The notes beneath the pieces were generated by a model. It did no database searches and had not been told where the DNA came from. It saw only the letters and a list, made by a program, of their open reading frames with translations. Positions 36,658-48,114 of a stretch of DNA of 64,000 bases are shown here, piece after piece (within the stretch, counting starts at the first letter, position 1; each line of letters starts with the position of its first letter). The translations under genes were made by a program, and so were the position numbers. The DNA lies in NCBI GenBank assembly GCA_900074725.1, contig LT598455.1, positions 249,802-313,801 on the forward strand. The letters are read 5' to 3'. Source of the DNA: Lachancea dasiensis. Its lineage: Eukaryota; Ascomycota; Saccharomycetes; Saccharomycetales; Saccharomycetaceae.

Positions 36658-38979
36658 TTAATGATTAAAACGCCGTTTCTTGGATTTGTTATTCTTGTCC
36701 CTGTTTTTTCTCTTCTTTTTGTTGGAATGTGTGCTGTGGGTTGTGCTTTCTTGGTCCGTTGTTCTCGTAGACAAACCAAGTGGCACACTCTTATGAGTGA
36801 GACGCGTGTATATTAGGTAATACGCACCGGGTTCTTTCAACATCTGTCTCTCAGTAATTTTGTTGATATACTCATCGTCGTAGGTAGCCCACGAGCCGTC
36901 TGGTTGTTTGCAATGAGCAATGTAATGGCCCGACGAAAGGGATCTACCCTCGTGAACCACAACGCTGACTAACTGATATTTGACAGGGATCGCATTATTG
37001 GGGTCCTCACAAAATTCCGTCAAGTCCAAAAACATAGGATAGGAGACCGCTTGCTTCATTTTAGAAGATGATGTACCGTTGAATCGGAACTTTTTTAAGT
37101 GCACTAGCAACGTTTCAGGTGCTCTTAAAATAAAGTTGTGCTTCAAAGCATTTGTGGTCTTGTGACATTTTTCACAAACATAGCCCTCCTTTGTGGCCTT
37201 GTCGGCTCTGATTAACTCGGGATTAAAAAAATCTCTGATAGACTTCTCAATCGAAAAACGACGGTGAGCCTGCCCATCTTGGTCTGCTTCAGACTTTCCA
37301 CTGGCGCTGCTTTCCACGGTTTTCTTACCTTTCAAATGTAACGAAAGGTCATATATGGGTTGCTCGGTCTTGGACACCTCCCCGCAGCTTTTACAAGTAA
37401 CCTCTTGCCGAAGCATACCACCAAAGATGTCATATATAATACTCTCTGTCAATTTATGACCACGTGGAACACCATCCTCCTGTAGCCTAGACATCAGTGA
37501 CATAAAATACTCGTGGGAATCCTCCTGTTGCCATTCGCTCATCATACAGTTGATATCGTCTAATCTTGAAATCAACTTCTTTGGGTTGATAAATTGACAT
37601 TTAGAAGAGTCGGGCGACCACATCCTCTTGGTAGTCTCTGCAAACACCTGCGTGACAGACTGTGAGTTCACAGTAGACTTATACTTACCAGCTAATACGT
37701 CAAAGAGGTAGTGCTGAATGGCAGGGACGTGGATCATGGCTTGAACAGCTGCATTTGTGTAACATGTAACACCGTGATTCAGGAGGCCCTTTGGACGCAT
37801 CTTCGAAAGTTGAGGTCCCCAGTTTTTTAGCATCTGAGTGGATTTGTTGGTACCACGATCACTCGAACGCTCGTTGAATCTATAAAACCGATCAATATCT
37901 GAAAGAACTGTTGGTGGAGTGGGAGAAGCATGCTTGCTCACTGATTCTTTATGTGTCAGCTCCTCATCATCCAATCCTCTTTCGGGATCCTCTTGAGTAT
38001 TGGGCTCTGGTGGTTCATTAAATTCAGCAGACGCGGCGTATTCTTGAGCTTCTTGTAGAAGGCCCACTTTTTCATCCTCGGCGACATCGCTGTCTGACGG
38101 TTCTGACTCAGGTGCACTGTTACTGCCATCTTTGAAGTCGGCATCATCAACATCATCTTCGCTCTCGTCTGGATCGGAGGAGCTTGCGCTATCCTTACTT
38201 TCAATTTCGGGACAACCTTTTACGATAGAAACTTGATCCGTATTGATACCACTTTCTTCAAGAGCGCCCCCGTTAATATAATCATCCTCGTCCTCGCTAA
38301 TAGCATCGTCTAGATTCTCTCCAACGTCCTCACCAACGTCCTCCCCAACGTCCTCCCCAACGTCCTCCCCAACGTCCTCCCCAACGTCCTCCCCAACGTC
38401 CTCCCCAACGTCCTCCCCAACGTCCTCCCCAACGTCCTCCCCAACGTCCTCCCCAACGTCCTCCCCAACGTTTTCGCTGACCTCTTCGCCTAAGTCTTCG
38501 TCTTGATCACCATCAGGAACACTTCCTGGAGCGCCAATTTGTGCATTGTTTTCTGATTCCGCAAATTCTTTGGCCTCGTGAAACTCTTCTTCGCTCACCG
38601 ATCCGCTAGAGTAATTACTGACCTCCTCGCCATGGTCCTCCTGTCCGCTTGAGCTAGCATATCTCTCATCGCTAAGGTTTAAATCTTCAGGTGTGGGTTT
38701 TTTGGCGGTATACATCCTCAGCGCCTCTGAAAAGCTCCTGGGCATGGCTTTCCACTGCTTCTTACCAGGAGCATTTGCACTCTTGACTTCAGGCGACGTC
38801 GCCCCGGCGTTGCCGGAGCCATCGCTGTTCGACAAATCACTACTGCTGTTGGTGTTACCTATCACAATGTACGAGTCTGGGTTCACTTCCATGCTGTCAG
38901 GTCTTGTTGCCGCTTGGAAACGCAACGGATTGGCCAAGATTCTTTCAACTAAAGGCTTGAAAGTCTCTTGTTGTTGCAT
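36658..38979 (-). CDS. UBP10: Ubiquitin carboxyl-terminal hydrolase Ubp10
   Basis: Nuclear deubiquitinase acting on histone H2B and PCNA, with roles in silencing and rDNA. The 773 residues (S. cerevisiae 792) have a long acidic disordered N-terminal half, then the USP domain from about residue 395. The Cys box reads [18 protein letters not shown] with C406, and the His box GHYIAHC with H685; YDDEYI follows. Two CxxC pairs (CKSC, CEKC) form the zinc site. A nuclear basic tail of Lys, Asn and Arg ends the protein. Residues about 170-221 are 13 copies of a GEDV-type tetrapeptide. ATG at 38977-38979. Confidence 0.95.
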   Translation of the reverse strand: MQQQETFKPLVERILANPLRFQAATRPDSMEVNPDSYIVIGNTNSSSDLSNSDGSGNAGATSPEVKSANAPGKKQWKAMPRSFSEALRMYTAKKPTPEDLNLSDERYASSSGQEDHGEEVSNYSSGSVSEEEFHEAKEFAESENNAQIGAPGSVPDGDQDEDLGEEVSENVGEDVGEDVGEDVGEDVGEDVGEDVGEDVGEDVGEDVGEDVGEDVGEDVGENLDDAISEDEDDYINGGALEESGINTDQVSIVKGCPEIESKDSASSSDPDESEDDVDDADFKDGSNSAPESEPSDSDVAEDEKVGLLQEAQEYAASAEFNEPPEPNTQEDPERGLDDEELTHKESVSKHASPTPPTVLSDIDRFYRFNERSSDRGTNKSTQMLKNWGPQLSKMRPKGLLNHGVTCYTNAAVQAMIHVPAIQHYLFDVLAGKYKSTVNSQSVTQVFAETTKRMWSPDSSKCQFINPKKLISRLDDINCMMSEWQQEDSHEYFMSLMSRLQEDGVPRGHKLTESIIYDIFGGMLRQEVTCKSCGEVSKTEQPIYDLSLHLKGKKTVESSASGKSEADQDGQAHRRFSIEKSIRDFFNPELIRADKATKEGYVCEKCHKTTNALKHNFILRAPETLLVHLKKFRFNGTSSSKMKQAVSYPMFLDLTEFCEDPNNAIPVKYQLVSVVVHEGRSLSSGHYIAHCKQPDGSWATYDDEYINKITERQMLKEPGAYYLIYTRLTHKSVPLGLSTRTTDQESTTHSTHSNKKKRKNRDKNNKSKKRRFNH
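38317..38472. repeat. 12-bp minisatellite inside UBP10
   Basis: Thirteen units of 12 bases (CTCCCCAACGTC on the plus strand). Ten consecutive units, 38341-38460, are identical; the flanking ones carry single changes. It encodes repeated GEDV in the acidic region. The near-perfect identity shows recent expansion, so copy number probably differs between strains. Confidence 0.97.
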
Positions 38980-41245
38980 CGGGTCGACAGGCTCTGAACC
39001 AGATCTTGTTGTACGCTATTCGACTTCAGCGAGGAAGTATTTGGAGATGTTGTCGAGCCAAATGTAGTACTTTATTTCCACCTGCTTCTTTGCTTGGCTG
39101 CGTAGACCGCGTGCGTGTAAGATGCAAAATTAAATGCTTGCGGCAGTTTGAGGTCGAATATGGAAACCCGCCAGTGAGAACAATTTGTGAGTTTCGAGGT
39201 AGTATAAGCTTGGCTCCTATGGCTTTAGTCAAAGTTGAGCCGCTTAAAATTCAATTAAAGAAAAAAAAAAAACACAGAACGTAATCGTCAAACAGCCGGT
39301 CCTCGTTGTCCAAGTCGCCTTCCTCATGCCCGTCCAGACTTTTTTTCTTTTGCGAAGCCGCGATGTTGAAAAATCTTTAACTTTGACATCGCCATTGGCG
39401 TGTCCAGGTGATGACTTCTTATGCGTACGCAGTGACGTAAAAGAAGTTGTAAGTCAAAACAAACCATCCCAATACCTGTTAGAGGTCTTCCCGAGCTGTC
39501 ATCTCGCTTGGCAGCCAGTATCGTGCTTGAGAAACTTGAAAGAGTCTGCTTCTCTTCTTTGAGTGTGATAGTTCTTGCGTGGTTTGCCGTTGTGCAGTCA
39601 AAAATTTGATGATGGCCATGAGCTGCAGATGCTCCGAAATCGTGGTGGTAGTTAACGGTATATTCCAGTATTAACAGACGAGAAATACTCCTGGCTCTGC
39701 GGATGCCCTCCCAGAGCAAAAGAAATCTTGGGTTTCAAAAGTTCCAGAGACTGCAGCATTGTTTGGCCTTTGGGAAGCATCTAGCAGCTAGTCTTGCTTT
39801 CTTCTTGTATCTCTTATACGTTTTCAACTTCATTTGTGGAAACGTTATGACAAAGATCCATATGGAGGCTTGAAATTGGGAGACATCGCTCAAGGTATAC
39901 TGCCACAATGATCAGTGTCATGATAAACGCTCAAGCCAAGAGCAGACACTAGAAAAGTAGTTCAGTGCTCTTCCTGGCACTTTCGTCTTCCAGAGTTAGC
40001 CACCTATATTAGTAACTTTCCTGAATAGTTCGTAGAGGTCTTTAGGTAGTTATATATATTAACATATGACAACTATGAAAACAAATAACAAAATAGCCGC
40101 TGAAGTATTTAACATGAGATTGAACTCAAAACTTGAGTGTGTGATTGATGTGGCTACGATCCACCATATACTAAAGAGCGTTAAGACCTTCTATGATGGA
40201 ATTTCCTCAATGCGGAACTCTGAACAAACATGGGCTCTTGAAAAGCTCTGGAAAGCATCCGAATCTCAGAAATTAGACGCTTCTACACGATCACTACATT
40301 AATCTGTGGTGCTCGGAAGTGGATAATTCATACATACGACCGTCTAACCATAGCAAGATTTACAGTTCTCATTTTCCGTTACGTTTCCGCTGACAGCGCA
40401 ACGACCCATTCCTTTTACTCACTTTACAACGTACTCGGCTGATTCCACCACTTCTGCAGATCTCGAAAGAGTACTGGATACCGGCTAAATCAAGAACAAG
40501 AATCTTGTGACACCTTACCAGTATATTGCACGTCTAGTGCACTATATGTCTTCGAATACTGCGCAGTTTCTCGAACTTACCATCTCGTCCAATATCTACA
40601 AGGCTTGTAAGATTGAAATTTTGCCAGCACTACAGTGGATCACCAGATGCGTCGCAATATGACCTATATGGCATGGTCAAGCTCAAGAAGCTTTGTCTGC
40701 ATGACGGCTTTTGCAGAGGCGCTTTCTAGAGTGAAGAACCTATCTCAACCAATAGTCATGGGCTCGAAATTGCCTTCCCGTATGCCAGACTAGGCTTTAG
40801 CCCAACACACACTATTTTCAACTCGAACATTTGACCCTGACCGTGCCCAATTTACCGAGGCTGTAAACGTCCGCGCACAGCTTTTTTTTCACGATGGAGT
40901 TTACTATAGATAAAAGACTCATCTCTATCAGTAATGACTCACGCGACTCGTGCAAGCGCTGCAATAGGCATATCTCAGAAATCGCAGCACTAATACGAGA
41001 ATTAAAAAACGGACCAAGTTTTGGGCATCAGCACTTGTGCTGGAGATTGTGCAGTAATGTTCTGGGCACCATGTAAAAAATTGTGAAAATGCCGATGGAA
41101 TCACTCTTGAAGGGAGACGTGACAGGGATTCGCCATGACAGGTATAAAAGCACTTGGTAGGGAAAGACAGTAGAGGATTAGACTCCCACTTGGCTTTTGG
41201 ATTTATCTGATAACTACCACCCCGCGTCACATACACCGTTACACA
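38980..41245. other. 2.3-kb gene-poor junction between UBP10 and ARG1
   Basis: The longest gap in the window, where chromosome-XIV-type order stops and chromosome-XV-type order begins. It contains the UBP10 and ARG1 promoters. Between 40066 and about 41075 several stretches look coding-like on the plus strand but are short: a 78-codon ATG-started frame (40066-40302) and a segment reading LVTPYQYIARLVHYMSSNTA near 40507-40566. I recognise no family. It may be a decayed gene caught at a rearrangement point, or chance. Confidence 0.45.
40935..40941. promoter_or_regulatory. Gcn4 site upstream of ARG1
   Basis: ATGACTCAC contains the perfect Gcn4 core TGACTCA about 305 bases before the ARG1 ATG. 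ARG1 is a classic general-amino-acid-control target, so the site is likely used. Confidence 0.65.
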
Positions 41246-42502
41246 ATGTCTAAGGGTAAGGTTTGTCTTGCATACTCGGGAGGTCTAGATACCTCCATCA
41301 TTCTAGCCTGGTTGCTTGAGCAAGGATACGAAGTTGTCGCCTTTATGGCCAACGTAGGCCAAGAAGAAGACTTTGAGGCTGCCGAAAAAAAGGCCCTAGC
41401 CATTGGTGCCACCAAATATGTGTGTGTGGACTGTAGAGAAGACTTCGTCAAGGATATTTTGTTTCCAGCGGTGCAGGTTAACGCTGTGTACCAAGATGTC
41501 TACTTGATGGGTACTTCTCTCGCCAGACCTGTGATTGCCAAGGCACAAATTGACGTTGCTGAACAGGAAGGATGTTTTGCAGTTTCGCACGGCTGCACGG
41601 GTAAGGGTAACGACCAGATCCGTTTTGAATTGGGTTTCTACGCCTTGAAGCCGGACGTTAAGGTTATTGCCCCATGGAGAGACCCAACTTTCTTCGAAAG
41701 ATTTGCCGGCAGAAAGGATCTTTTGGACTACGCTGCCGAGAAAGGCATTCCCGTCGCTCAGACAAAGGCCAAGCCTTGGTCCACCGATGAAAACCAGGCC
41801 CATATCTCTTACGAAGCCGGTATTCTCGAAGACCCTGACACCACTCCACCAAAAGACATGTGGAAGCTCATTACCGACCCCGAGGACGCTCCCGACACCC
41901 CAGAAGACTTGACCATCTACTTTGAGAAAGGTCTGCCTGTCAAGCTTACATACACCGAGAACGGCGAAGCCAAGGTGGCCACCAAGCCTTTGGACGTGTT
42001 CTTGGCTGCTTCCAATCTAGGTAGAAGAAATGGTGTCGGCAGAATTGACATCGTCGAGGACCGTTACATCAACTTGAAGTCCAGAGGCTGCTACGAGCAA
42101 GCACCCTTGACCATCTTGAGAAAAGCTCACGTCGATTTGGAAGGTTTGGTCTTGGACAAGGAGGTTCGCTTCTTGAGAGACCAATTTGTCACTCCAACTT
42201 ACTCCAAGCTCATGTACAACGGTTCCTACTTCAGCCCCGAGTTTGACTACATCAAATCCATGATTGCCCCTTCGCAGACCTGCGTCAATGGTCAAGTTAG
42301 ACTCAGACTCTACAAGGGCAATGTCATTTTCTTAGGAAGATCTTCCGAAACTGAAAACTTGTACGACCCAACTGAGTCCTCCATGGACGAATTGACCGGC
42401 TTCTTACCTACCGATACTTCTGGTTTTATCGCCATTCAAGCAATCAGAGTCAAGAAGTACGGTGAAGCCAAAAAGGCGAAGGGGGAGAAGTTGACCTTGT
42501 AA
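41246..42502 (+). CDS. ARG1: Argininosuccinate synthase (Arg1)
   Basis: Joins citrulline and aspartate with ATP to argininosuccinate, the penultimate step of arginine synthesis, in the cytosol. The 418 residues (S. cerevisiae 420) start with the N-type ATP pyrophosphatase loop in VCLAYSGGLDTSIILAW. Other family blocks are CTGKGNDQIRFELGF, APWRDP and GRRNGVGRIDIVEDRYINLK. Codon use is strongly biased, as for an abundant enzyme. ATG at 41246. DPP3 follows in the same direction, as in S. cerevisiae (YOL058W, YOL057W). Confidence 0.98.
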   Translation: MSKGKVCLAYSGGLDTSIILAWLLEQGYEVVAFMANVGQEEDFEAAEKKALAIGATKYVCVDCREDFVKDILFPAVQVNAVYQDVYLMGTSLARPVIAKAQIDVAEQEGCFAVSHGCTGKGNDQIRFELGFYALKPDVKVIAPWRDPTFFERFAGRKDLLDYAAEKGIPVAQTKAKPWSTDENQAHISYEAGILEDPDTTPPKDMWKLITDPEDAPDTPEDLTIYFEKGLPVKLTYTENGEAKVATKPLDVFLAASNLGRRNGVGRIDIVEDRYINLKSRGCYEQAPLTILRKAHVDLEGLVLDKEVRFLRDQFVTPTYSKLMYNGSYFSPEFDYIKSMIAPSQTCVNGQVRLRLYKGNVIFLGRSSETENLYDPTESSMDELTGFLPTDTSGFIAIQAIRVKKYGEAKKAKGEKLTL

Positions 42503-42931
42503 GGGTGAATTGCCTATGCAGTAACTTCGCTCATATGTATACTACAATAGAACGAATCATCATATGTTACATCATAACGCACTTAAGCTTGCTCAGCTTG
42601 CCTTGAAGAAGTCTCATAGAAATATGAAATCGCGATTGTTGGAGCTGGATCGGAGCTTCTACGAATTTAAATTGAACAGTAGCAATTTTAGGCGTTTGAT
42701 AGAGTTATACTTGTGAAGGAATATATTCGGTGAACTGGCAGCAGGTAACTGGGTAAACTATGTTCACTCAAACAATAATGGAGTAGGAATAGCGAGATCG
42801 GTCCTCACCTCTAGATACACAGTTCTCGTGGAATATTATGTACTCGTGACTTACAATGTTTGTCGAAAGGGGAACCTAAGTTATATGACACAATCAGTAG
42901 TCGCTTTACTCAGATTTCGCCTTCCAATTGT
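42503..42931. other. ARG1-DPP3 spacer
   Basis: About 430 bases with the ARG1 3' end and DPP3 promoter. GGAATATATTCGGTGAACTGG near 42719-42739 resembles part of the 102-bp duplication near 35330. No gene seen. Confidence 0.45.
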
Positions 42932-45097
42932 ATGCTCCGTAGCTTTACAAGGTGGACTTATCATAGAGTTACATTCACAAACTCACCTGCAAATACAAAT
43001 ATAGGACGTAAGGCTTCTACAATGGTAAACAAAATGTATCTCGCGGACCATAATGCTCCCATGATCATGTTGAGCGCCAAAGCCTTCTTCGATCAATTGA
43101 CGCAGAGAGAAAAGCTTTACGCACATTATATGTCGAAGGCATCGCACGCAGGGTCGAGAGTTGTTTTGAGACAGGTCTCGCACGAGAGTGAAGCCATCTA
43201 TGACCTGATCATGGAAATCCACGGCAAATTAGAAGGGAAAGCCCTGGACGGCGAGCAATATGGGCTGTACATGGAATATGTGGCGCAGTTTCTGTCAAAT
43301 CTCGGTAACTATAAGTCTTTTGGAGACCTAAAGTTTGTTCCGCGTACCTCGGTTGAGTATTTCTTACAGTTGTTGGAATTAGCTGGCATCGACAAATTGG
43401 GTAAACCAACCCCGGCATCCTGCCCTTATTCCACTTGGGAAGAAGTTATTGTGAAGGGCATTTTCCATATTGACGAGAAAAGTGCCTTGCTCGGATTCCC
43501 TTCGAAGGGTCATCACTCTTCATATTACTTTGGTGACGTGGGTCCAGATGATATGAAATTGCTCAAAGACGAGGTTTTTGGTAAGTTCAAGATTCTCCCC
43601 GAGAACACCAGAATCCAGAAAACCAATCGAAAATATATCATACTGGTGGCGTCCCAGAATACTGCCGAAAGTGCTCCAAAGTATCCAGCCGAAACAGTAA
43701 AGTTGAGTAATGGCTTTGAAGCAGTTTTCAAATTTGGAGACCATTCGCGTGAAATGGCCAAAATTGTTCAATATCTCCAAAAAGCCCAAAAATACACCGC
43801 CAACGACACTCAAACCAAAATGCTCGAGGAATACATTAGGCATTTCGAAACCGGGTCTTCGCATGCCCATAAAGATTCTCAAAAATTCTGGGTTAAAGAC
43901 TTGTCACCTATTATTGAAACAAACGTTGGTTTCATAGAAACTTACAGAGAACCGTCCGGCATCATTGGAGAATTCGAGTCTCTTGTGGCCATTCAGAACA
44001 AGGATCGCACTGAAAAGTTTTCAAATATGGTTAAAAATGCAGGAAAGTTCATTGCCCTTCTTCCTTGGGATAAGGCTTTTGAGAAGCCAAAGTTTCAGCC
44101 TCCTGACTTCACCTCATTGGAGGTCTTGACGTTTGCTGGCAGTGGTATCCCTGCTGGAATAAATATTCCTAACTACGATGATGTGAGATTGAATGTGGGA
44201 TTCAAAAATGTCTCGCTCGGTAATATTTTGAGCTCATCTCTAGGCTCCAAAATGCCAATAACATTTGTCAGTGATGAAGATCGGGAAGTTTTGGACAAGT
44301 ATCAAAGCGATTCCTTCGAGGTCCAGGTCGGTATTCACGAGTTGTTGGGACACGGGTCAGGCAAATTACTAAGCGAATTAGAGGACGGTACTTTCAATTT
44401 TGAAAAGGAGAAAATGCCATTAGGACTCGACGGCAAACCCGTCACAACCTACTATAGCAAGGGAGAAACTTGGGGCTCCAAGTTTGGACAACTGGCAGGT
44501 GCCTTTGAAGAGTGCCGCGCAGAAGTTGTTGCTATGTACCTGATCACTAACCGCGACCTTTTAAAGATTTTCGGATACAAGACAGTCGAGGACCAAAACA
44601 ACATCATACATGCTGGGTTCTTGCAAATGGCTAGAGCCGGTTTGCTTGCTCTTGAATTTTGGGATCCATCCACCGGAAAATGGGGCCAGGCTCATATGCA
44701 AGCTCGGTTTTCTATTATGAAAACATTTTTGAGACACACACAAGACGATGGCTTTTTTCAACTCTCCCACACTAAAGACGACTTCTCCGATTTGCAGATC
44801 AAGCTTGACCAATCGAAGATCGAAACTGTAGGCCATGCTGCAATGAAGGATTATCTGACGAGCCTGCATGTCTACAAATCTACGGGGGACGTTGACAGAG
44901 GAAGCAAGTACTTCCTTGAAAGAAGCAACGTAGATTCAGAACTCGCCAAATTTAGACAAATTGTACTCGAGAAGAAGTTACCCAGAAGGCAGTTCATTCA
45001 AGCTAATACAGTCTTAGAGGATGGCGAAGTGACATTGAGAGAATATGATAGTACGCCAAAGGGAATGCTCAAGTCTTTTGTAGAGAGAGAGGTGTAG
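42932..45097 (+). CDS. DPP3: Dipeptidyl peptidase III
   Basis: Zinc metallopeptidase (family M49) releasing N-terminal dipeptides; corresponds to YOL057W. The zinc motif HELLGH is present (His at residue 469 from the first ATG) with the second ligand block [11 protein letters not shown] downstream. Conserved start [10 protein letters not shown] and a [14 protein letters not shown] block are also visible. Two in-frame ATGs compete. The one at 42932 gives 721 residues and adds 30 basic, acid-free residues beginning [15 protein letters not shown], a plausible mitochondrial presequence. The one at 43022 ([13 protein letters not shown]) gives 691 residues and matches where the family normally starts. 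Both forms may be made. Confidence 0.93.
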   Translation: MLRSFTRWTYHRVTFTNSPANTNIGRKASTMVNKMYLADHNAPMIMLSAKAFFDQLTQREKLYAHYMSKASHAGSRVVLRQVSHESEAIYDLIMEIHGKLEGKALDGEQYGLYMEYVAQFLSNLGNYKSFGDLKFVPRTSVEYFLQLLELAGIDKLGKPTPASCPYSTWEEVIVKGIFHIDEKSALLGFPSKGHHSSYYFGDVGPDDMKLLKDEVFGKFKILPENTRIQKTNRKYIILVASQNTAESAPKYPAETVKLSNGFEAVFKFGDHSREMAKIVQYLQKAQKYTANDTQTKMLEEYIRHFETGSSHAHKDSQKFWVKDLSPIIETNVGFIETYREPSGIIGEFESLVAIQNKDRTEKFSNMVKNAGKFIALLPWDKAFEKPKFQPPDFTSLEVLTFAGSGIPAGINIPNYDDVRLNVGFKNVSLGNILSSSLGSKMPITFVSDEDREVLDKYQSDSFEVQVGIHELLGHGSGKLLSELEDGTFNFEKEKMPLGLDGKPVTTYYSKGETWGSKFGQLAGAFEECRAEVVAMYLITNRDLLKIFGYKTVEDQNNIIHAGFLQMARAGLLALEFWDPSTGKWGQAHMQARFSIMKTFLRHTQDDGFFQLSHTKDDFSDLQIKLDQSKIETVGHAAMKDYLTSLHVYKSTGDVDRGSKYFLERSNVDSELAKFRQIVLEKKLPRRQFIQANTVLEDGEVTLREYDSTPKGMLKSFVEREV

Positions 45098-45359
45098 GTG
45101 GTAAGTAAGAGAGGAGCTCTCAATTAAGATCATGTTCGAAGTGATCCTTAAGTCTATATTACTTAGTACGGTGCTTATTTTGACATCTGGTGACTTCTCA
45201 GGAATAACTTAGGATTCATGCATTATCCAAGAACAATGTTTAGGCAAATACTCCGGTATCTATCACTTTACTTGACTTGCTTGTTACTAAATACTTTCCT
45301 ATAATTCTCTTTACGGGAGAATCGACCCAAGTCTGAGGATTTTGAGGGATAAGGTTACA

Positions 45360-46271
45360 ATGACACAACCAGATACCTACAAGCTATACATCCTGAGGCA
45401 TGGACAAAGCGAACTAAACCATGAAAATATATTTTGCGGATGGATTGACGCCCAACTAACCAGCAAGGGTAAGGAACAGGCGAAAAATGCTGCCATATTA
45501 ATCAAAGAGCACTGTGCTCATAATTCTGTGCATCTACCTAGGGTTGGCTACAGCTCAAGGCTGGTTAGAACAAGACAAACCATGGAGGGGATGCTTGAGG
45601 TCCTCGGAATGGAAAATGCGCTGTACAAAGTGTTATGCCATGGTATGTCCACCAACGGTCTTTCAGAGGACCTGGCGAATCACGATGCGGTCGTGTTCCA
45701 GACATGGAGGCTTAACGAACGTCATTACGGTGCCTGGCAGGGCCAACGGAAACCTGATATTCTTGAGGAATACGGCAAAGAAGAATACATGTTTATCAGA
45801 AGAGATTATAAAGGAACTCCACCGGCAGCTGACCTTAGTAGAGAAATGATACAAGAAGTCAACGACAAGGGATCCTTGACTGGCTACGATTTCAAAGAGC
45901 CCACTAGGAGCATCAAGTACAAGGTTGAGGAAAATTCAGGTGAAGTCTTGCCGAGCAACGAATCCCTATCTGATGTGGTCGGTAGGTTGAATGATTTTTG
46001 GAATGAAGTAATACTAAAAAACCTTAACGACAACAACCCTTCGGCTCTGGTGATAGCACACGGTAGCTCGGTCCGCTCTATCTTGAAGATTGTGGAAAAT
46101 ATTTCAGATGCAGATATTAAGGATGTGGAAATTCCCAACGCTATCCCCATTGTGTTAGAGCTGCACAAAGCAACGAAGCAATTTGTGCGCAAGTACTACC
46201 TTGACCCTGAGCTTGCCAAGGTCGGCGCCGAACGGGTGCGTAATGAGGGTTTTGAAAGGGCCTCCAATTGA
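45360..46271 (+). CDS. GPM3: Phosphoglycerate mutase-like protein (Gpm2/Gpm3)
   Basis: Homologue of S. cerevisiae Gpm2/Gpm3, which resemble 2,3-bisphosphoglycerate-dependent mutase but seem to have little mutase activity in vivo. ATG at 45360 gives 303 residues, the same length as Gpm3; upstream codons lack ATG. The catalytic RHG is in YILRHGQSELNHENIFCGW, LNERHYGAWQGQ is the substrate loop, and the second His is in VIAHGSSVRSI where true mutases have HGNSLR. A long insert between about residues 140 and 220 sets it apart from Gpm1. One gene here represents both GPM2 (YDL021W) and GPM3 (YOL056W), and it is flanked by neighbours of each. Confidence 0.9.
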   Translation: MTQPDTYKLYILRHGQSELNHENIFCGWIDAQLTSKGKEQAKNAAILIKEHCAHNSVHLPRVGYSSRLVRTRQTMEGMLEVLGMENALYKVLCHGMSTNGLSEDLANHDAVVFQTWRLNERHYGAWQGQRKPDILEEYGKEEYMFIRRDYKGTPPAADLSREMIQEVNDKGSLTGYDFKEPTRSIKYKVEENSGEVLPSNESLSDVVGRLNDFWNEVILKNLNDNNPSALVIAHGSSVRSILKIVENISDADIKDVEIPNAIPIVLELHKATKQFVRKYYLDPELAKVGAERVRNEGFERASN

Positions 46272-46638
46272 TATGGGATCCTTTTAAAGTAATGACATAA
46301 GTAGCTGAACTAATGATAAAATATCTTTGATAAACTTTTACCAAATTTGTATGCAGTGTATGAATTCATAGTAAATAAATGCAAATATCTATTGTCTGAT
46401 AACGTTTGTAAAGTTCGAGTTGCAAGCAAGAACAGAATTGAGCGTCCCTGTACAACAATATCTTAAACCGGCAGCTGAGCTCCTGTTCCAAAAGGCTGGC
46501 CAATTTTTGACCGTAGCTTACGCTAACGTTGATGTATCGTGTCATGATTAATGTTATCTTTCCTCATTCCAAATTCCAATTGAAGAAATGGATTTAAACA
46601 GCTTCCTTTGACTCGTATTTGATCCCAGGCGGCTCAAT
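46272..46638. other. Convergent spacer between GPM3 and RPN4
   Basis: About 370 bases between two stop codons holding 3' ends of both genes. Nothing else seen. Confidence 0.5.
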
Positions 46639-48114
46639 TCAGGCTGCAGCGAATTCTACGTTTTCTTTGGCAAACTGAATCGCCTTTTGAGCCTCTGGGC
46701 CACTCAAATCATGCTTGACCTTGATATGTCGACTCAAAGCATCACCACGAGAAAACGTTTTTTCATACCCTTCCTCGCCCTGCTGCTGTATGCAAATGAC
46801 GCAACGGAAAACCTTTTTCTTTGTGGCATGTATAGTTTTTTGATGTCGAATGAGATCATACGGTCTGGAAAACTTCTTCCCACACGATTCCTTTGTCACA
46901 GGATTGATCAGCTCGCAAGAGTGTACCTCCTGTGAAGCGTTTCCTTGTATAACCGATTCCGAAAGAGTCTTTTTCTTAGCTATTGGTATCGAAGGTGCCA
47001 CTGTAGAGGATTTCCGCCTTGCAGGTATCTTTTTCTTTTTATTCCCAAGGTTGAGGGACGGGATCGAGAGCGATCTTTGGTCATTCAGTTTTCTCTGCGA
47101 AAAGGCATCGGCATCTGCAGGGAGCGACGCCTCCCGGGATCCTTCTAAGCTAGGTAGAGCTCTGTTGTATTCGTTGCTTAAACACACCACACTGCTGTTT
47201 CTTTTATCACATGGGGCACCGCTAGAGAAGCTGCCCTCCACGCCAGCTGCGGGCCCTTGAAAATCGTCCTCTTCGTCATCCCCCCTGGCGACATCATCGT
47301 CCTCCATTATTGCGTTATCATTTAGACTGTTGTCCATAAATCGCGAACCTGGTCTACGTCTATCAAAAATTAGAGAGTCGTCATCTGCATTTAAACTGGG
47401 ATTGAACGTATTGGCATCTTCTTCGGGCAGAACGCCGAAATCTTGATCTTGACGGTCGTGTAAGCATTGGCTTTCGCTACAGTTAGGGATTCTGTCTTCG
47501 TCATAGTCTTCTTCATCATCGTCACTAAAGTCGTCACCAAACTCGCGATCGAAAATTGACATGGCGTCCTGTGACATCGTAGCAGATTCTTGAAGAGGCC
47601 AACTGGCCAATTTGTGGCTGTTTATATCGTCATCGTAGAAATCTGGAGGAAAACTTTCCCCACCCGCGTTCAACATATCCTCGTCCTCCCCTTGGAATAA
47701 AGCTGGAGAGGATATGCGAATTTCAGAACTTGCATTTGGCAAGCGACTTGCGAACGGATTATTGGTCATAACTTTGTTCAGGGAAATGGTGGCTTGAACT
47801 GGAGTCACAGATGACACCTGCGAAGGAGATGTCCCCTGTTTCCTGTACGAGCTAGGTTTTTGCATGGACATAGTGGTCAGCGATGGGTCTGCATACTTAC
47901 TGAACATGGATTGTTTGTATTCGTTAGAATCGTAAGACGAAGGCGTGGCAGATTGGTATGGGATAACTAGCAAATCCTCTAAAGATCGATTTTTCCAGGA
48001 TTTCGGAGCTTGGAGGGATTCTTGGCCCATGTTGGCAGACATGTGTAGTAGTTCATCGTCCAAGACATCCGTAAGGGTCCGGGTGAGAGGATATAACTCG
48101 GTTGTAGTGGACAT
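46639..48114 (-). CDS. RPN4: Proteasome-gene transcription factor Rpn4
   Basis: C2H2 factor that activates proteasome genes through PACE sites and is itself degraded quickly by the proteasome. The 491 residues (S. cerevisiae 531) begin with an N-terminal degron-like segment including LTRTLTDVLDDEL, have KYADPSLTT, a run of Asp/Glu (FGDDFSDDDEEDYDEDR) typical of the activation and degron region, and two C-terminal C2H2-type fingers from about residue 400 (KKFSRPYDLIRHQKTIHA, then EKTFSRGDALSRHIKVKH). The second finger has a long loop between the Cys pair and His, as in Rpn4. ATG at 48112-48114. Position next to the GPM gene mirrors YDL020C-YDL021W. Confidence 0.95.
   Translation of the reverse strand: MSTTTELYPLTRTLTDVLDDELLHMSANMGQESLQAPKSWKNRSLEDLLVIPYQSATPSSYDSNEYKQSMFSKYADPSLTTMSMQKPSSYRKQGTSPSQVSSVTPVQATISLNKVMTNNPFASRLPNASSEIRISSPALFQGEDEDMLNAGGESFPPDFYDDDINSHKLASWPLQESATMSQDAMSIFDREFGDDFSDDDEEDYDEDRIPNCSESQCLHDRQDQDFGVLPEEDANTFNPSLNADDDSLIFDRRRPGSRFMDNSLNDNAIMEDDDVARGDDEEDDFQGPAAGVEGSFSSGAPCDKRNSSVVCLSNEYNRALPSLEGSREASLPADADAFSQRKLNDQRSLSIPSLNLGNKKKKIPARRKSSTVAPSIPIAKKKTLSESVIQGNASQEVHSCELINPVTKESCGKKFSRPYDLIRHQKTIHATKKKVFRCVICIQQQGEEGYEKTFSRGDALSRHIKVKHDLSGPEAQKAIQFAKENVEFAAA

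Noticed and set aside
40066-40302. 78-codon frame as a real gene between UBP10 and ARG1
   Set aside because: A TA-rich tract and ATG are present but no domain is recognised; left as an unassigned fragment.
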